Shown: piece after piece, positions 8,513-17,600 of the stretch
Layout: each line of letters begins with the position of its first letter
Numbering within the stretch: the first letter of the stretch is position 1
Source: Dietzia massiliensis
GTDB taxonomy: Bacteria > Actinomycetota > Actinomycetes > Mycobacteriales > Mycobacteriaceae
Length of the DNA: 45,490 nt
NCBI RefSeq assembly: GCF_018390595.1
Contig: NZ_JAHBAV010000025.1
Coordinates: forward strand, 1-45,490
Direction of reading: 5' to 3'
The notes under the pieces: generated by a model
What the model was told of the DNA's origin: nothing
Seen by the model: the letters and a program-made list of their open reading frames with translations, nothing else
Databases searched by the model: none
Translations under genes and position numbers: made by a program

Positions 8513-9597
8513 TGGACTTCATTCCCCCCGCCAAACCGATTATTGGTGATGAGGAACGCGCCGCGGTCGACCGCGTAATGCGTAGCGGCATGATCGCGCA
8601 GGGGCCGGAAGTACGGTCGTTCGAGGAGGAATTCTCAGCTCACTTCGGCCTGGGCCGTGAGTGTGTTGCAGTAAACTCTGGGACCTCGGGCCTTCACCTC
8701 GGCCTACTTTCCAGCGGCATCGGTCCCGGCGACGAAGTCATCGTCCCGTCTTTCACCTTCGCTGCAACCGCCAACTCCGTCGCGCTCACGGGCGCAACGC
8801 CGGTGTTCGCGGACATTGACCCCCACTCGTTCTGCCTTTCCCCGGCAGCGGCTGAGGCCGCAATCACTGATCGCACGCGAGCGATCATGCCGGTCCACCT
8901 CTACGGCCATCCGGCAGACATGCCTGCCATCCTTCGCCTTGCAGAGTCCCGTGGCCTCGAAGTCTACGAGGATGCGGCACAGGCGCACGGTGCATCCCTT
9001 AATGGGACTCCAGTTGGGGCCTTTGGCCGGTTCGGCATGTTCTCGCTTTACCCGACGAAGAACATGACTTCCGGCGAGGGGGGCATGGTCTCCGTGGCAG
9101 ACGCCGAAACTAGTCGCAAGATGCGGCTCTACCGTAACCAGGGCATGGAGAAGCAGTACCACAATGAGGTCGTGGGTCTGAACAACCGGATGACCGACAT
9201 CCACGCTGCAATCGGGCGGGTCCAGCTCACAAAGGTCGATGGTTGGACCGAGACCCGCCGGGCCAACGCAGCGCACTTCGATGCCCACCTCGAGGGAGTC
9301 GTGGTGCCTCCGGTGGCGGACGGCGCTCGCCACGTTTACCACCAATACACGGTACGAATCCCGGAGGACCGCGACGGTTTCGCTGCCGCGCTTAAAAGTG
9401 AATTTGGGGTGGGGTCAGGGATGTTCTACCCGGTGCCCAACCACCAGCTCACCCCGTTTACTGTCGACGTCGACTTGCCGGAGACAGCAATCGCCGCAAA
9501 GGAGTGCTTATCACTCCCGGTGCACCCGTCGATTGGGGAAGCCGAGATAGATCGAATCGTCACCGCGGTAAACGCACTGGCAAAGGCGGGTAGCTGA
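8509..9597 (+). CDS. wbpE: PLP-dependent sugar aminotransferase (WbpE-like, DegT/DnrJ/EryC1/StrS family)
   Basis: This 362-aa type I-fold aminotransferase has the family's VPSFTFAATANS and YEDAAQAHGA segments. The PLP-binding lysine lies at residue 184 in SLYPTKNMTSGEGG. WbpE transfers an amino group from glutamate to the 3-keto intermediate made by the WbpB dehydrogenase. ATG 8509 overlaps the previous stop by 4 bases and has GAGGAG five bases upstream; an ATG at 8512 is also possible. The next gene starts two bases after the stop codon, so this block is one transcriptional unit. Confidence 0.88.
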   Translation: MMDFIPPAKPIIGDEERAAVDRVMRSGMIAQGPEVRSFEEEFSAHFGLGRECVAVNSGTSGLHLGLLSSGIGPGDEVIVPSFTFAATANSVALTGATPVFADIDPHSFCLSPAAAEAAITDRTRAIMPVHLYGHPADMPAILRLAESRGLEVYEDAAQAHGASLNGTPVGAFGRFGMFSLYPTKNMTSGEGGMVSVADAETSRKMRLYRNQGMEKQYHNEVVGLNNRMTDIHAAIGRVQLTKVDGWTETRRANAAHFDAHLEGVVVPPVADGARHVYHQYTVRIPEDRDGFAAALKSEFGVGSGMFYPVPNHQLTPFTVDVDLPETAIAAKECLSLPVHPSIGEAEIDRIVTAVNALAKAGS

Positions 9598-9598
9598 C

Positions 9599-10609
9599 AT
9601 GGCGAATCTAAGGGCTGGGCTAATTGGGCTCGGAATGATGGGGCGACATCACGCACGCGTTCTAAGTTCACTCGAAGGCGTTGACCTGGTTGCTGTCGCA
9701 GATCCAGCCGGAGACACTTTTGGGGTCGCCGGGAGCCGGCCACTGCTCGCGACGATTAGCGAACTAATTGAACAGAGAATTGACTACTGTGTGGTTGCTG
9801 TGCCCACCAGGTTCCACGAAGAAGTGGCACTGGCACTCGCGAGCGCCGGGGTCCATGCACTTATTGAAAAGCCGATCTCCCACGATGCGGCATCCTCTCT
9901 GCGGATAGTAGAAGCGTTCGAGAACGCAGGCCTAATTGGCGGCGTGGGTCACATCGAACGCTACAATTCCGCCATCCAGCAGGCTCGAGTCCGAATCGGC
10001 AACGGCGATCTTGGCGATATATATCAAGTTGTGACCAGGCGCATCGGGCCGTTCCCTGGGCGGATTGCGGATGTAGGGGTAATTAAAGATTTAGCCACCC
10101 ATGATGTTGACTTGACTACATGGGTGACGCAGCAGAAGTTTGTAACCGTATCTGCGCATACTGGCTTCAAGTCCGGGCGTGAGCATGAGGACTTAGTGGC
10201 GGCAATCGGTAAGCTCTCGTTTGGCACAGTGACCAACCATTTAGTGAATTGGCTGTCGCCGTTGAAAGAACGAACGACCGTCATCACTGGTGAGAGAGGC
10301 ACATTTGTCGCTGACACATTGACTGCTGACTTGACGTTCTTCGCCAATGGCAGTGTGGAGACTACATGGAGCGAGCTTTCACAATTTCGAGGAGTGTCGG
10401 AGGGCGATTCAATTCGATACGCTTTCCCCAAGCCCGAGCCGCTGAAGGTGGAACACGAGTCGTTCCGCGACGCGATCATGACTGGGGACGGGGAGGTCGT
10501 GTCACTAAGGCAGGGTATGGAGATCGTGCACGTTGCAGAGGCTTGCATTCAGTCCGCCAGTAACGCTGGAACCGCAGTTTCAATACCGGTCACGACGCAG
10601 AACCAGTAA
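9599..10609 (+). CDS. wbpB: UDP-GlcNAcA 3-dehydrogenase (WbpB-like, Gfo/Idh/MocA family)
   Basis: This 336-aa oxidoreductase has an N-terminal NAD-binding motif GLIGLGMMGRHHARV (7-21) and the Gfo/Idh/MocA signature IEKPISHD (89-96). An HxxD-type pair follows in ATHDVDL, the catalytic His region. WbpB oxidises C3 of UDP-GlcNAcA and recycles NAD with 2-oxoglutarate in tight partnership with WbpE. The gene starts 2 bp after wbpE. From here to about 15.6 kb codon use is clearly less GC-rich than in the first genes of the locus, which suggests that this central block was acquired separately. Confidence 0.83.
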   Translation: MANLRAGLIGLGMMGRHHARVLSSLEGVDLVAVADPAGDTFGVAGSRPLLATISELIEQRIDYCVVAVPTRFHEEVALALASAGVHALIEKPISHDAASSLRIVEAFENAGLIGGVGHIERYNSAIQQARVRIGNGDLGDIYQVVTRRIGPFPGRIADVGVIKDLATHDVDLTTWVTQQKFVTVSAHTGFKSGREHEDLVAAIGKLSFGTVTNHLVNWLSPLKERTTVITGERGTFVADTLTADLTFFANGSVETTWSELSQFRGVSEGDSIRYAFPKPEPLKVEHESFRDAIMTGDGEVVSLRQGMEIVHVAEACIQSASNAGTAVSIPVTTQNQ

Positions 10610-10614
10610 GACCA

Positions 10615-11847
10615 ATGAGTAAAGGTGTCCGCAGAGCTGGCCTGACGATCCTGATCGGTTCGGCCGGTGGGATGATCGTCACTCTAGCAGCGACTCCATT
10701 GTTATCCAGAGTGTATGAACCGTCCGAGTTCGGAGTTTTTGCAACAGTCCTGGCTACAGCCTCTGTTGGCGTCGGTTTCTCCAGCCAAAGGATGGAGGTT
10801 CTTGCCCAAGGAGAGTCTAGGAACTTTCGGAGGGTAGCTATGTTGCGAATAGCGCTATATTTAGCAACGGTCTTTTCGCTAGTCGTTACTCTAGTAGCGG
10901 GATTGCTGGTCGCGTTCGGGCTGGCCGAACCAATATGGATTATGGTTGGTCTAATAATCTGGGCGGCTAGCTTAGCTCCGATAGGGACCGCAGCATTGGT
11001 AATTCGCCAGCGGTATCGAGTCCTCGCAATCCGAAACTTTTCACACCAATCATCAACGGCCGTCTTTCAGACGGTATTGGGATTCTTCGGCTTGGGGCCT
11101 CTAGGGCTGGCTTCGGGGTTTGTCCTCGGCCGATTGACATGGCTGAGGTCGGTGGGTACGACCCTGAGAGGTGAAAGCGACCTCATCCGACCGGTGTGGC
11201 GCGAAAGTAGGAGGCCGGCAGTTTACGCTGGCAGCAGTGCGTTGGTAAACAGCGCCTCGGGCCAGCTGCTACCGATCCTGGTGATGGCACTATTTGGCCC
11301 GGCGGTGTCGGGAATCGTAGCTATGGCTCTACGTACATCGGTGACTCCACTTAATGTTGTAGGGCAGGCGGTTGCCAGTGCGGCCGCGGGAGAGGTGGGG
11401 GCCGCCATACGCGCAGGCGACAACGGCAGGGCACGGAAGATAATCAAGCAAGGAATGCGAGACCAGGCCTTGATCGGGATTGTCCCTTGCGCCATTGCGG
11501 CCGCAATCGCACCGGCTATCGCGGCACCGATTCTCGGCGCAGAGTGGGGAAAGGTTGGTATAGCAATCTCCATCTTGGCAGTAGGCGGCTACTTTCAGTT
11601 TGTCGCCGCGCCGTTCAGTCAGGTTCTCAACATCAGCGGTAACAATCGCTCACTGCTCTACTGGGACCTGTCAAGACTAGTTATCTTTGTGGGCGCTATC
11701 GTAGTTCCAGCGCTCTCCGGCTTTGATTGGACGGTATCGCTCGGAGCGTACAGTACTGCGCAGGTGCCGATATACATTGCGATGATCATACTTATATTCT
11801 CGTCGGTTGCAGGTCCAAGTCGACAAGTTAACTTGCATTCTCCCTAA
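10615..11847 (+). CDS. Wzx-like polysaccharide flippase
   Basis: This 410-aa, very hydrophobic protein has about 10-12 predicted membrane helices spread along its length, as in the MATE/MVF-like polysaccharide transporters (lipopolysaccharide biosynthesis protein family). Its start, ILIGSAGGMIVTLAATPLLS followed by RVYEPSEFG, is typical of that family. It probably flips the lipid-linked repeat unit across the cytoplasmic membrane. It starts 5 bp after the wbpB-like stop. No separate Wzy polymerase can be recognised in the window. Confidence 0.85.
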   Translation: MSKGVRRAGLTILIGSAGGMIVTLAATPLLSRVYEPSEFGVFATVLATASVGVGFSSQRMEVLAQGESRNFRRVAMLRIALYLATVFSLVVTLVAGLLVAFGLAEPIWIMVGLIIWAASLAPIGTAALVIRQRYRVLAIRNFSHQSSTAVFQTVLGFFGLGPLGLASGFVLGRLTWLRSVGTTLRGESDLIRPVWRESRRPAVYAGSSALVNSASGQLLPILVMALFGPAVSGIVAMALRTSVTPLNVVGQAVASAAAGEVGAAIRAGDNGRARKIIKQGMRDQALIGIVPCAIAAAIAPAIAAPILGAEWGKVGIAISILAVGGYFQFVAAPFSQVLNISGNNRSLLYWDLSRLVIFVGAIVVPALSGFDWTVSLGAYSTAQVPIYIAMIILIFSSVAGPSRQVNLHSP

Positions 11848-11891
11848 CCGGCTCGGCAACATAGATGCCGATGAGCAAGAGAGGTAAGAAC

Positions 11892-13052
11892 ATGCGTAGA
11901 ATCGATGTAGCGCACATAACAACCGCCCATTCTCTTCTGGATAACCGGATACGACGCAAAGAGTGCGCTGGGCTCGTAAAAAGAGGATACTCCGTTGCAA
12001 TAGTGGGCCCGGGTCGAGCCGAGGAAAGTAAAGCCGAGTTGGAAGACGGTGTACAGGTAGTAAGGCTGGAACCGCCACGCTCCGGGGGCAGATTAGCGCG
12101 AGCGGTGTTTGGATCAATGCGGGTGATGCGTGAACTTCTGCGAACTAATCCGTCTGCAGTGCATGCGCACGATCCCGAACTCATCCCAGTTCTGATAGCT
12201 CTACGCGTCTTACGTCCGAAAATTAGAACGATCTATGATGCGCATGAAGATCTTAAGGCACAAATTACGGGCAAATCCTATATCAGGCGAAACGCTCAGC
12301 CAATTGTCACGAAGCTAGCGTCCCTCTTGCTGTTTCTCGTGGAGCGGGTTGTTGGAAACGTGGTCGCTGCCACACCAGCTATTGCAAAGACTTTCCCGAA
12401 TGCAAAGAACCTTTGCATTGTCCAAAACTTTCCTCTACTGGATGAGTATCCCGAGCCAAGCGATGTGAATGATTTCGACACGGCGATATATGTTGGCCGG
12501 CTATCTCAAATCAGAGGCAGCCGTCAAATCGTCGAAGCACTTGACCAATTGAACGGGTCCGTCACGTTGAGCGTCGCTGGTCCTCTCGATGCCGTCACGA
12601 AGCAGATAATTGACCATAAGCCAATTGGGGTTTCTTATGAGGGGGTAATTGGAGCCGATCAGGTTCCCAGCTTCATCGCAAAGGGATTTGCCGGCTTAGT
12701 CCTGTTCCAACCACATCCCAACCATATTGAGTCTCAGCCTACAAAATTGTTTGAATATATGGCCTCCGGGCGGCCATTTATAGCATCGAACTACCCCCAT
12801 TGGATCAACCTTATGGGAGGAGAAGAATGCGGTTTGTTTGTGGATCCACTGGATGCCGGGCAGATCGCTAATGCTTTGCAACTCTTGAGTTCAGACAAAG
12901 AAATGACGCGAAGACTGGGGAGCACTGGCCGGCGCCTGATAATAGAGAAATTTAGCTTTGAGCCGGAGTTAGCGACGCTATCTAAGTTCATGACAGGTTT
13001 GGGAATCTTCCCCGGGGCAGAACAAGGCGTACACGAGGGGAGTGCCGAATGA
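11892..13052 (+). CDS. Glycosyltransferase, GT-B fold (GT4-like)
   Basis: This 386-aa glycosyltransferase shows the N-terminal IRRKECAGLVKRGYSVAIVGP region, AIYVGRLSQIRG at the start of the nucleotide-binding half, and the donor-site segment TKLFEYMASGRPFIAS with the family's E-x7-E neighbourhood. It adds one sugar of the repeat unit on the cytoplasmic face; donor and acceptor cannot be read from sequence. I prefer ATG 11892, with GAGAGGTAAG just upstream, over the upstream ATG at 11865. The stop overlaps the next start (ATGA). Confidence 0.85.
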   Translation: MRRIDVAHITTAHSLLDNRIRRKECAGLVKRGYSVAIVGPGRAEESKAELEDGVQVVRLEPPRSGGRLARAVFGSMRVMRELLRTNPSAVHAHDPELIPVLIALRVLRPKIRTIYDAHEDLKAQITGKSYIRRNAQPIVTKLASLLLFLVERVVGNVVAATPAIAKTFPNAKNLCIVQNFPLLDEYPEPSDVNDFDTAIYVGRLSQIRGSRQIVEALDQLNGSVTLSVAGPLDAVTKQIIDHKPIGVSYEGVIGADQVPSFIAKGFAGLVLFQPHPNHIESQPTKLFEYMASGRPFIASNYPHWINLMGGEECGLFVDPLDAGQIANALQLLSSDKEMTRRLGSTGRRLIIEKFSFEPELATLSKFMTGLGIFPGAEQGVHEGSAE

Positions 13053-14140
13053 AGCTACTAAGTGTGGTTGGCGCTAGGCCGCAGTTTGTCAAACTGGCAC
13101 CAATAGATAGGGTGGCTCGAGAGCGTCGAATCGAGCATGTAATAGTTCACACTGGACAGCACTACGACGATATTATGTCAGATAGCTTCTTCAGAGAATT
13201 GGGTATCTCCGCACCGAAACACAACCTCCTAGTTGGTTCCGGGTCGCATGGAGCCCAGACAGGCAGAATGCTCGAATCAGTTGAGGCCGTGCTCGTAGGT
13301 GAACGGCCCGACGGCGTCATTGTGTACGGCGATACAAATAGCACAGTCGCTGCTGCACTCGCAGCTGTAAAAGTGCACATCCCATTGTTCCATCTTGAGG
13401 CCGGACTCCGCTCTTTCAACCGAAGAATGCCGGAGGAACACAATCGAGTGATAACGGATCATTGTGCAGATCTGTGTTTGGCTCCGACGAAGCTGGCTAT
13501 GAGAAATCTAGAATCCGAAGGCCTCTCGGATCGGTCGATTATTGTGGGCGACGTCATGGCCGACGTGTGTTTCGAGACGGCGCGAAGGTTCCCCGACAAT
13601 CTTCGCGTAGACCTCGATATCTCGCTCGCGTCCGGCTATTATTTAGCTACGATACATCGAGCAGATAACACGGATGATCAAGAACGACTCCGGGAAATCG
13701 TGGAGAGCTTATCCCGGTTGGATAGGCCTGTTCTACTGGCTGCGCACCCGAGGCTTGTGTCCAAAGCCACCGCTCACGGGATTGATATCGAAGCGGGCGT
13801 GATTGAACTAATTGACCCCCTGAGCTACCCAGATATGATCCGCGCCGTGAGGGATGCGTCATGCGTTATTACTGATTCGGGAGGTTTGCAAAAGGAATGC
13901 TTTCTACTTCGCACTCCGTGTCTGACGCTTCGATCGGAGACAGAGTGGCCGGAAACTGTAGAACTCGGTTGGAATACTCTAGTCTCGCCGATGTCCCTCC
14001 CGAACGTCCTGCGGAGTTACGATCCTCCCGCTACACGAGCAGAGCCTTACGGAGCCGGAGATTCGGCGCAGCGTGTCATCGATAGCATTTATGGTTTTTT
14101 TCGCGATTCACGAGGCCTGCCTGGCTCCGAGCATTCTTAG
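13049..14140 (+). CDS. wbpI: Non-hydrolysing UDP-HexNAc 2-epimerase (WbpI/WecB family)
   Basis: This 363-aa protein is a UDP-N-acetylglucosamine 2-epimerase-family enzyme with GARPQFVKLAP, HTGQHYDDIMSD, YGDTNSTVAAALAA, HLEAGLRSFNRRMPEE and TDSGGLQKE, all in family order. In the company of WbpA, B, D and E homologues it most simply acts as WbpI, converting UDP-GlcNAc(3NAc)A to UDP-ManNAc(3NAc)A. A WecB role (UDP-GlcNAc to UDP-ManNAc) cannot be excluded from sequence. The ATG overlaps the upstream glycosyltransferase stop by 4 bases. It is the last gene of the tightly packed operon. Confidence 0.85.
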   Translation: MKLLSVVGARPQFVKLAPIDRVARERRIEHVIVHTGQHYDDIMSDSFFRELGISAPKHNLLVGSGSHGAQTGRMLESVEAVLVGERPDGVIVYGDTNSTVAAALAAVKVHIPLFHLEAGLRSFNRRMPEEHNRVITDHCADLCLAPTKLAMRNLESEGLSDRSIIVGDVMADVCFETARRFPDNLRVDLDISLASGYYLATIHRADNTDDQERLREIVESLSRLDRPVLLAAHPRLVSKATAHGIDIEAGVIELIDPLSYPDMIRAVRDASCVITDSGGLQKECFLLRTPCLTLRSETEWPETVELGWNTLVSPMSLPNVLRSYDPPATRAEPYGAGDSAQRVIDSIYGFFRDSRGLPGSEHS

Positions 14141-14448
14141 GGCGCGACATCCACCAAGTGGGAGTGACCTCGGTTTATTGGAGTGGATTCCTGATCCCGG
14201 CTAACGATCGGGCCTCTTTGGCTGCTGATTCTTTTCCGTTTGGCCCGAAAAGATCTCGTGCAATAAGGGGCCGGGCTAGTTCGGTCCGTGTCATCAGATG
14301 ACCGCGCCCGACCGGGTATGTCTTTCACTCAAGGCTGGAGTCAGGGAAGTGGACACGCTTTGAATGCGTTGTTTTGGGAAAGCAGATTCAGGCTTGCCGA
14401 CAGGGTGATGCCGGTAGACATAGCTACTCGATTGAAGAGGATGTGAGC
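14141..14448 (+). other. 308-bp gap inside the polysaccharide locus
   Basis: No gene is supportable here. I see no convincing terminator; a CCCG/CGGG pair at about 14195-14212 is too weak. The sequence before 14449 holds GAAGAGGATG as a ribosome-binding site for the next glycosyltransferase. The gap separates the tight operon from the last two genes, so a second promoter is plausible, but I could not locate one. Confidence 0.3.
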
Positions 14449-15654
14449 ATGATGGCGAACGTTACGTATATCCATCAGCACTTCAAGTTGCCTACAGAGT
14501 CGGGTGGTAGTCGTCCGTACGAGTTTTCCCGCCGGCTGGCCTCGGACGGGCATAATGTAACCGTGATCTGTGGGGGATCTCGGTCGCGCCGTACGACGGT
14601 GGACGGTGTGCGAATCATATATATTCGAGCGCCATACAGTGGCCGAATGAACTTTGGCGGGCGTGTTCTGTCATTTGTCCGTTTCATGCTTGCCGCCTCA
14701 TTGGTTTCGATTTCCACCCGTGCAGACATTGTCTTCGCAAGCAGTACCCCGCTAACGGTGGCGGTTCCAGGGATTTTAGGCAGCTTGGCTAATCGCGCAC
14801 GATTTGTATTCGAGGTCCGCGATTTATGGCCGGCCGTACCTATCCAAATGGGCCAGCTGAGTAATCCGGTCTTGATTCGTGCCGCAAGGCTGCTCGAGCG
14901 TTGGGCTTACAGAAAGGCGGCCAAGGTAGTCGCGCTATCGGATGGTATGGCCAGGGGGGTCAGGGATGTTGAATCAGATTCGGATATTGTTGTTATCCCC
15001 AATGCCTCAGATGTTGAAACGTTCGACTCTGGAGACTTGCCAAGCCGGTTAGATGCAAAACGTTTGTTGAACGTCGACGATGGCCCACTTCTAGCGTACG
15101 CTGGGAGTTTGGGGATAAGTTACGATCCCGAGTGGATAGCCGATTATTCTTCGGCGCTGATTCGATTTGGCGTCCAGGTGAGGATTGCAGGCCAAGGCGC
15201 TGGCATGGAGACGATAGCATCAAGGCTCATCCAATCAGGAATAGATCCGGAAACTATCCTTCTCGGAGCAGTGCCAAAATCCAAGGTTGCACTTTTGCTT
15301 AGGGCATCTGACGCCACTATATCTTCCTTGGCGGAATACCACTGCCTCGAAGACAATTCTCTCAATAAAGTGTTTGATTCCTTTGCGGCGTCTCGCGCTA
15401 TAGTGGCAAATCATGCTGGGTGGCTTTCCGATATCATTTCGACCGAGTCGGTTGGGCTGATTGTGCCCCGCGAGGCCGAGGTTGCGGCGGCTAACACGCT
15501 GCGGTGGCTGGAAACCCGTGACGTTGCGGGTGAGGAATCTCGCGCAGGCCGACTCGGCCGTGTTGAATATTCGAGAGAGGCGCTCTATCGTCTTTTTTAT
15601 TCGGCAGTTACCGGTGAGTCAGTGCGGCCAAGTGGATATTCCGGAGATTATTAG
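14449..15654 (+). CDS. Glycosyltransferase, GT4 family (WbuB-like)
   Basis: This 401-aa GT-B glycosyltransferase has an N-terminal YIHQHFKLPTESGGSRPYEF, which is characteristic of the WbuB-like GT4 enzymes that often transfer amino sugars. It also has FEVRDLWPAVPIQMG, the LAYAGSLGISYD region at the start of the second domain, and a donor-site region (LNKVFDSFAASRAIVAN). A membrane-associating hydrophobic stretch lies near residues 75-110. I chose ATG 14449, which follows a GAGG-rich site; the next ATG at 14452 is equally possible. The donor sugar is unknown. It shares the lower-GC codon use of the preceding genes. Confidence 0.83.
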   Translation: MMANVTYIHQHFKLPTESGGSRPYEFSRRLASDGHNVTVICGGSRSRRTTVDGVRIIYIRAPYSGRMNFGGRVLSFVRFMLAASLVSISTRADIVFASSTPLTVAVPGILGSLANRARFVFEVRDLWPAVPIQMGQLSNPVLIRAARLLERWAYRKAAKVVALSDGMARGVRDVESDSDIVVIPNASDVETFDSGDLPSRLDAKRLLNVDDGPLLAYAGSLGISYDPEWIADYSSALIRFGVQVRIAGQGAGMETIASRLIQSGIDPETILLGAVPKSKVALLLRASDATISSLAEYHCLEDNSLNKVFDSFAASRAIVANHAGWLSDIISTESVGLIVPREAEVAAANTLRWLETRDVAGEESRAGRLGRVEYSREALYRLFYSAVTGESVRPSGYSGDY

Positions 15655-15684
15655 CTCTGTCGGAATTCGAAAAGGAGACTCTCT

Positions 15685-17025
15685 ATGCGTGTGACTGTGT
15701 TCGGTACCGGGTATCTGGGTGCGACCCATGCCGCCTGTATGGCGGAGTTGGGGCATGAGGTGCTGGGGGTGGATATCGACGAGGGCAAAATCGAGCGGTT
15801 GAGGCGGGGTGAGGCGCCGTTCTACGAGCCGGGGTTGCCGGAGATCCTGTTGCGGCAGGTGGAGGCCGGTCAGTTGCGGTTCACAACCGACTATCGCGAG
15901 GCGGCCGAGTTCGCTGATCTGCATTTCATCGGGGTAGGTACCCCGCAATGCAAGGGTGAGTTCGCGGCCGATACCTCGCATGTGGAGGAGGTGGTGGCGC
16001 GGCTGGCGCCGCTGTTGACTGGAGATGCGGTGTTGGTGGGCAAGTCGACGGTGCCGGTGGGGACTGCGGTTCGGTTGCAGGGGATCGTTGACCGCGGGGT
16101 GCGTGAGGGTGTGCGGGCCGAGGTGGTGTGGAATCCGGAATTCCTGCGCGAGGGTTTTGCAGTCAAAGACACGCTCACGCCTGATCGGATCGTGATCGGG
16201 TTGGCGGGCGGTGAAGCGGTGCGGGGGCTGGCCCGAGACTTGGTGAATGAGGCGTATGCGCCGATCCTCGAGTCCGATCCGTGTCCGGTGGTGGTGACGG
16301 ATCTGGCGACGGCGGAGTTAGTGAAGGTCAGTGCGAATGCGTTCTTGGCCACCAAGATCAGCTTCATTAACGCCGTTGCCGAGGTGTGTGAGGCGGCGGG
16401 TGCGGATGTGACCGTGTTGGCGGATGCGATCGGGATGGATCCGCGGATCGGGCGGCGCTTTCTGAACGCGGGTTTGGGTTTCGGTGGCGGATGCCTGCCC
16501 AAGGACATCCGCGCGTTCATGGCCCGTGCCGGTGAGTTGGGCGCTGATCAGGCGATGACGTTTCTGCGGGAGGTCGACTCGATCAACATGCGCCAGCGGC
16601 AGCGTATGGTTGAGCTGGCCACCGAGGTATGTGACGGAACTGTACTCGGTAAGACGGTGGCGGTGCTGGGGGCGGCGTTCAAACCCAACTCCGACGACGT
16701 GCGGGATTCGCCAGCGCTGAACGTGGCCGGAATGCTCTCCCTCAAGGGGGCGACCACCGTGGTGTACGACCCGCAGGCGTTGGACAATGCCCGCGCATTG
16801 TTTCCTACGCTGGCGTACGCTGGGTCGGCGCTCGAAGCGTGTGAGGGAGCGGACGTGGTGCTGGTGGCCACCGAATGGGCCGAGTTTCTGAAGCTGGAAC
16901 CGACAGACGTGGCGCTGGTGGCGCGCGGGCGAATCCTGCTGGACGGCCGCAACTGCATGCCCGCCGAGCAGTGGCGCCAGGCGGGCTGGACCTACCGCGC
17001 CCTCGGATTTGCGCCCCATCCGTAA
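15685..17025 (+). CDS. ugd: UDP-glucose 6-dehydrogenase
   Basis: This 446-aa enzyme oxidises UDP-glucose to UDP-glucuronate with two NAD+. It shows FGTGYLGATHAACMAELGHE (6-25), STVPVGT (121-127), NPEFLREG (150-157) and the catalytic cysteine at residue 270 in GFGGGCLPKD. The ATG has AAAGGAG about 9 bases upstream. Codon use is strongly G/C-ending again, unlike the preceding block, so this gene probably has a different history. It is distinct from the WbpA-like dehydrogenase at 6600. A long hairpin lies downstream at 17159-17220. Confidence 0.9.
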   Translation: MRVTVFGTGYLGATHAACMAELGHEVLGVDIDEGKIERLRRGEAPFYEPGLPEILLRQVEAGQLRFTTDYREAAEFADLHFIGVGTPQCKGEFAADTSHVEEVVARLAPLLTGDAVLVGKSTVPVGTAVRLQGIVDRGVREGVRAEVVWNPEFLREGFAVKDTLTPDRIVIGLAGGEAVRGLARDLVNEAYAPILESDPCPVVVTDLATAELVKVSANAFLATKISFINAVAEVCEAAGADVTVLADAIGMDPRIGRRFLNAGLGFGGGCLPKDIRAFMARAGELGADQAMTFLREVDSINMRQRQRMVELATEVCDGTVLGKTVAVLGAAFKPNSDDVRDSPALNVAGMLSLKGATTVVYDPQALDNARALFPTLAYAGSALEACEGADVVLVATEWAEFLKLEPTDVALVARGRILLDGRNCMPAEQWRQAGWTYRALGFAPHP

Positions 17026-17158
17026 CTGTCACGCCCCGGGTTTTGTAGAGGGTGGTTATGTGGCGTCGACGGGTGTCCGCGTACACCCTGATATGTCGGT
17101 TTGGGGACAGGTTCATATGTAGGTCGGTGTTCGGCGTTCCGTAGTTGTTCGCCGAGGT

Positions 17159-17220
17159 GGGTGGGCCACCCTTGGAGTCGTCTTCCGGCAAGTTGACGAT
17201 TTCCGAAGGGTGGCCCACCC
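17159..17220 (+). repeat. Long inverted repeat in front of an istA fragment
   Basis: The perfect 15-bp arms GGGTGGGCCACCCTT (17159-17173) and AAGGGTGGCCCACCC (17206-17220) face each other. Further pairing inside (TCGTC with GACGA) makes one long imperfect stem with a 12-base loop. It ends two bases before the ATG of the istA fragment. It could be the subterminal structure of that IS, masking istA translation when transcribed from outside, or a terminator for ugd. Confidence 0.6.
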
Positions 17221-17222
17221 CC

Positions 17223-17534
17223 ATGATCCTGGATCAGAAGTCCTGGATGAATATCCGACGTTTCAAACAGCTGCATGCCACGGGCATGACGTACGCCGAG
17301 ATCGGTCGCGAGTGCGGCTGTGACTGGCGCACGGTACGCAAGTACCTGGCTGAGGATGCCCCGACGGCGCCGCCGTCGTCGCCCTCGCGCAAGGGCTCCC
17401 AGAAGGTGGCGATCACCGAGGTGATCGCAGCGCTGATCGATGCGATGCTGCGAGCCTGCATCGATATCAAGGCCACAGTGATCTGCGAGCGTCTCGCCGA
17501 CGAGCACGACGTGCATGTGCACTATCAGCCCTGA
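17223..17534 (+). pseudogene. istA: IS21-family istA fragment (N-terminal)
   Basis: About 104 codons from ATG 17223 encode an IstA-type helix-turn-helix start (FKQLHATGMTYAEIGRECGC and then DWRTVRKYLAED) and the following linker region. The frame then stops at 17534, where a full-length IstA would carry on for roughly 400 more residues. No DDE domain and no istB follow, so this is a relic. It differs in sequence from the three other IS21-type elements in the window. Confidence 0.75.
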
Positions 17535-17600
17535 GTTCCACAAGTTGACGTCGTTCCTGGCCGCTTCGTTAGGCTCGCTGCAGGTCACGAGTTTGATCAT

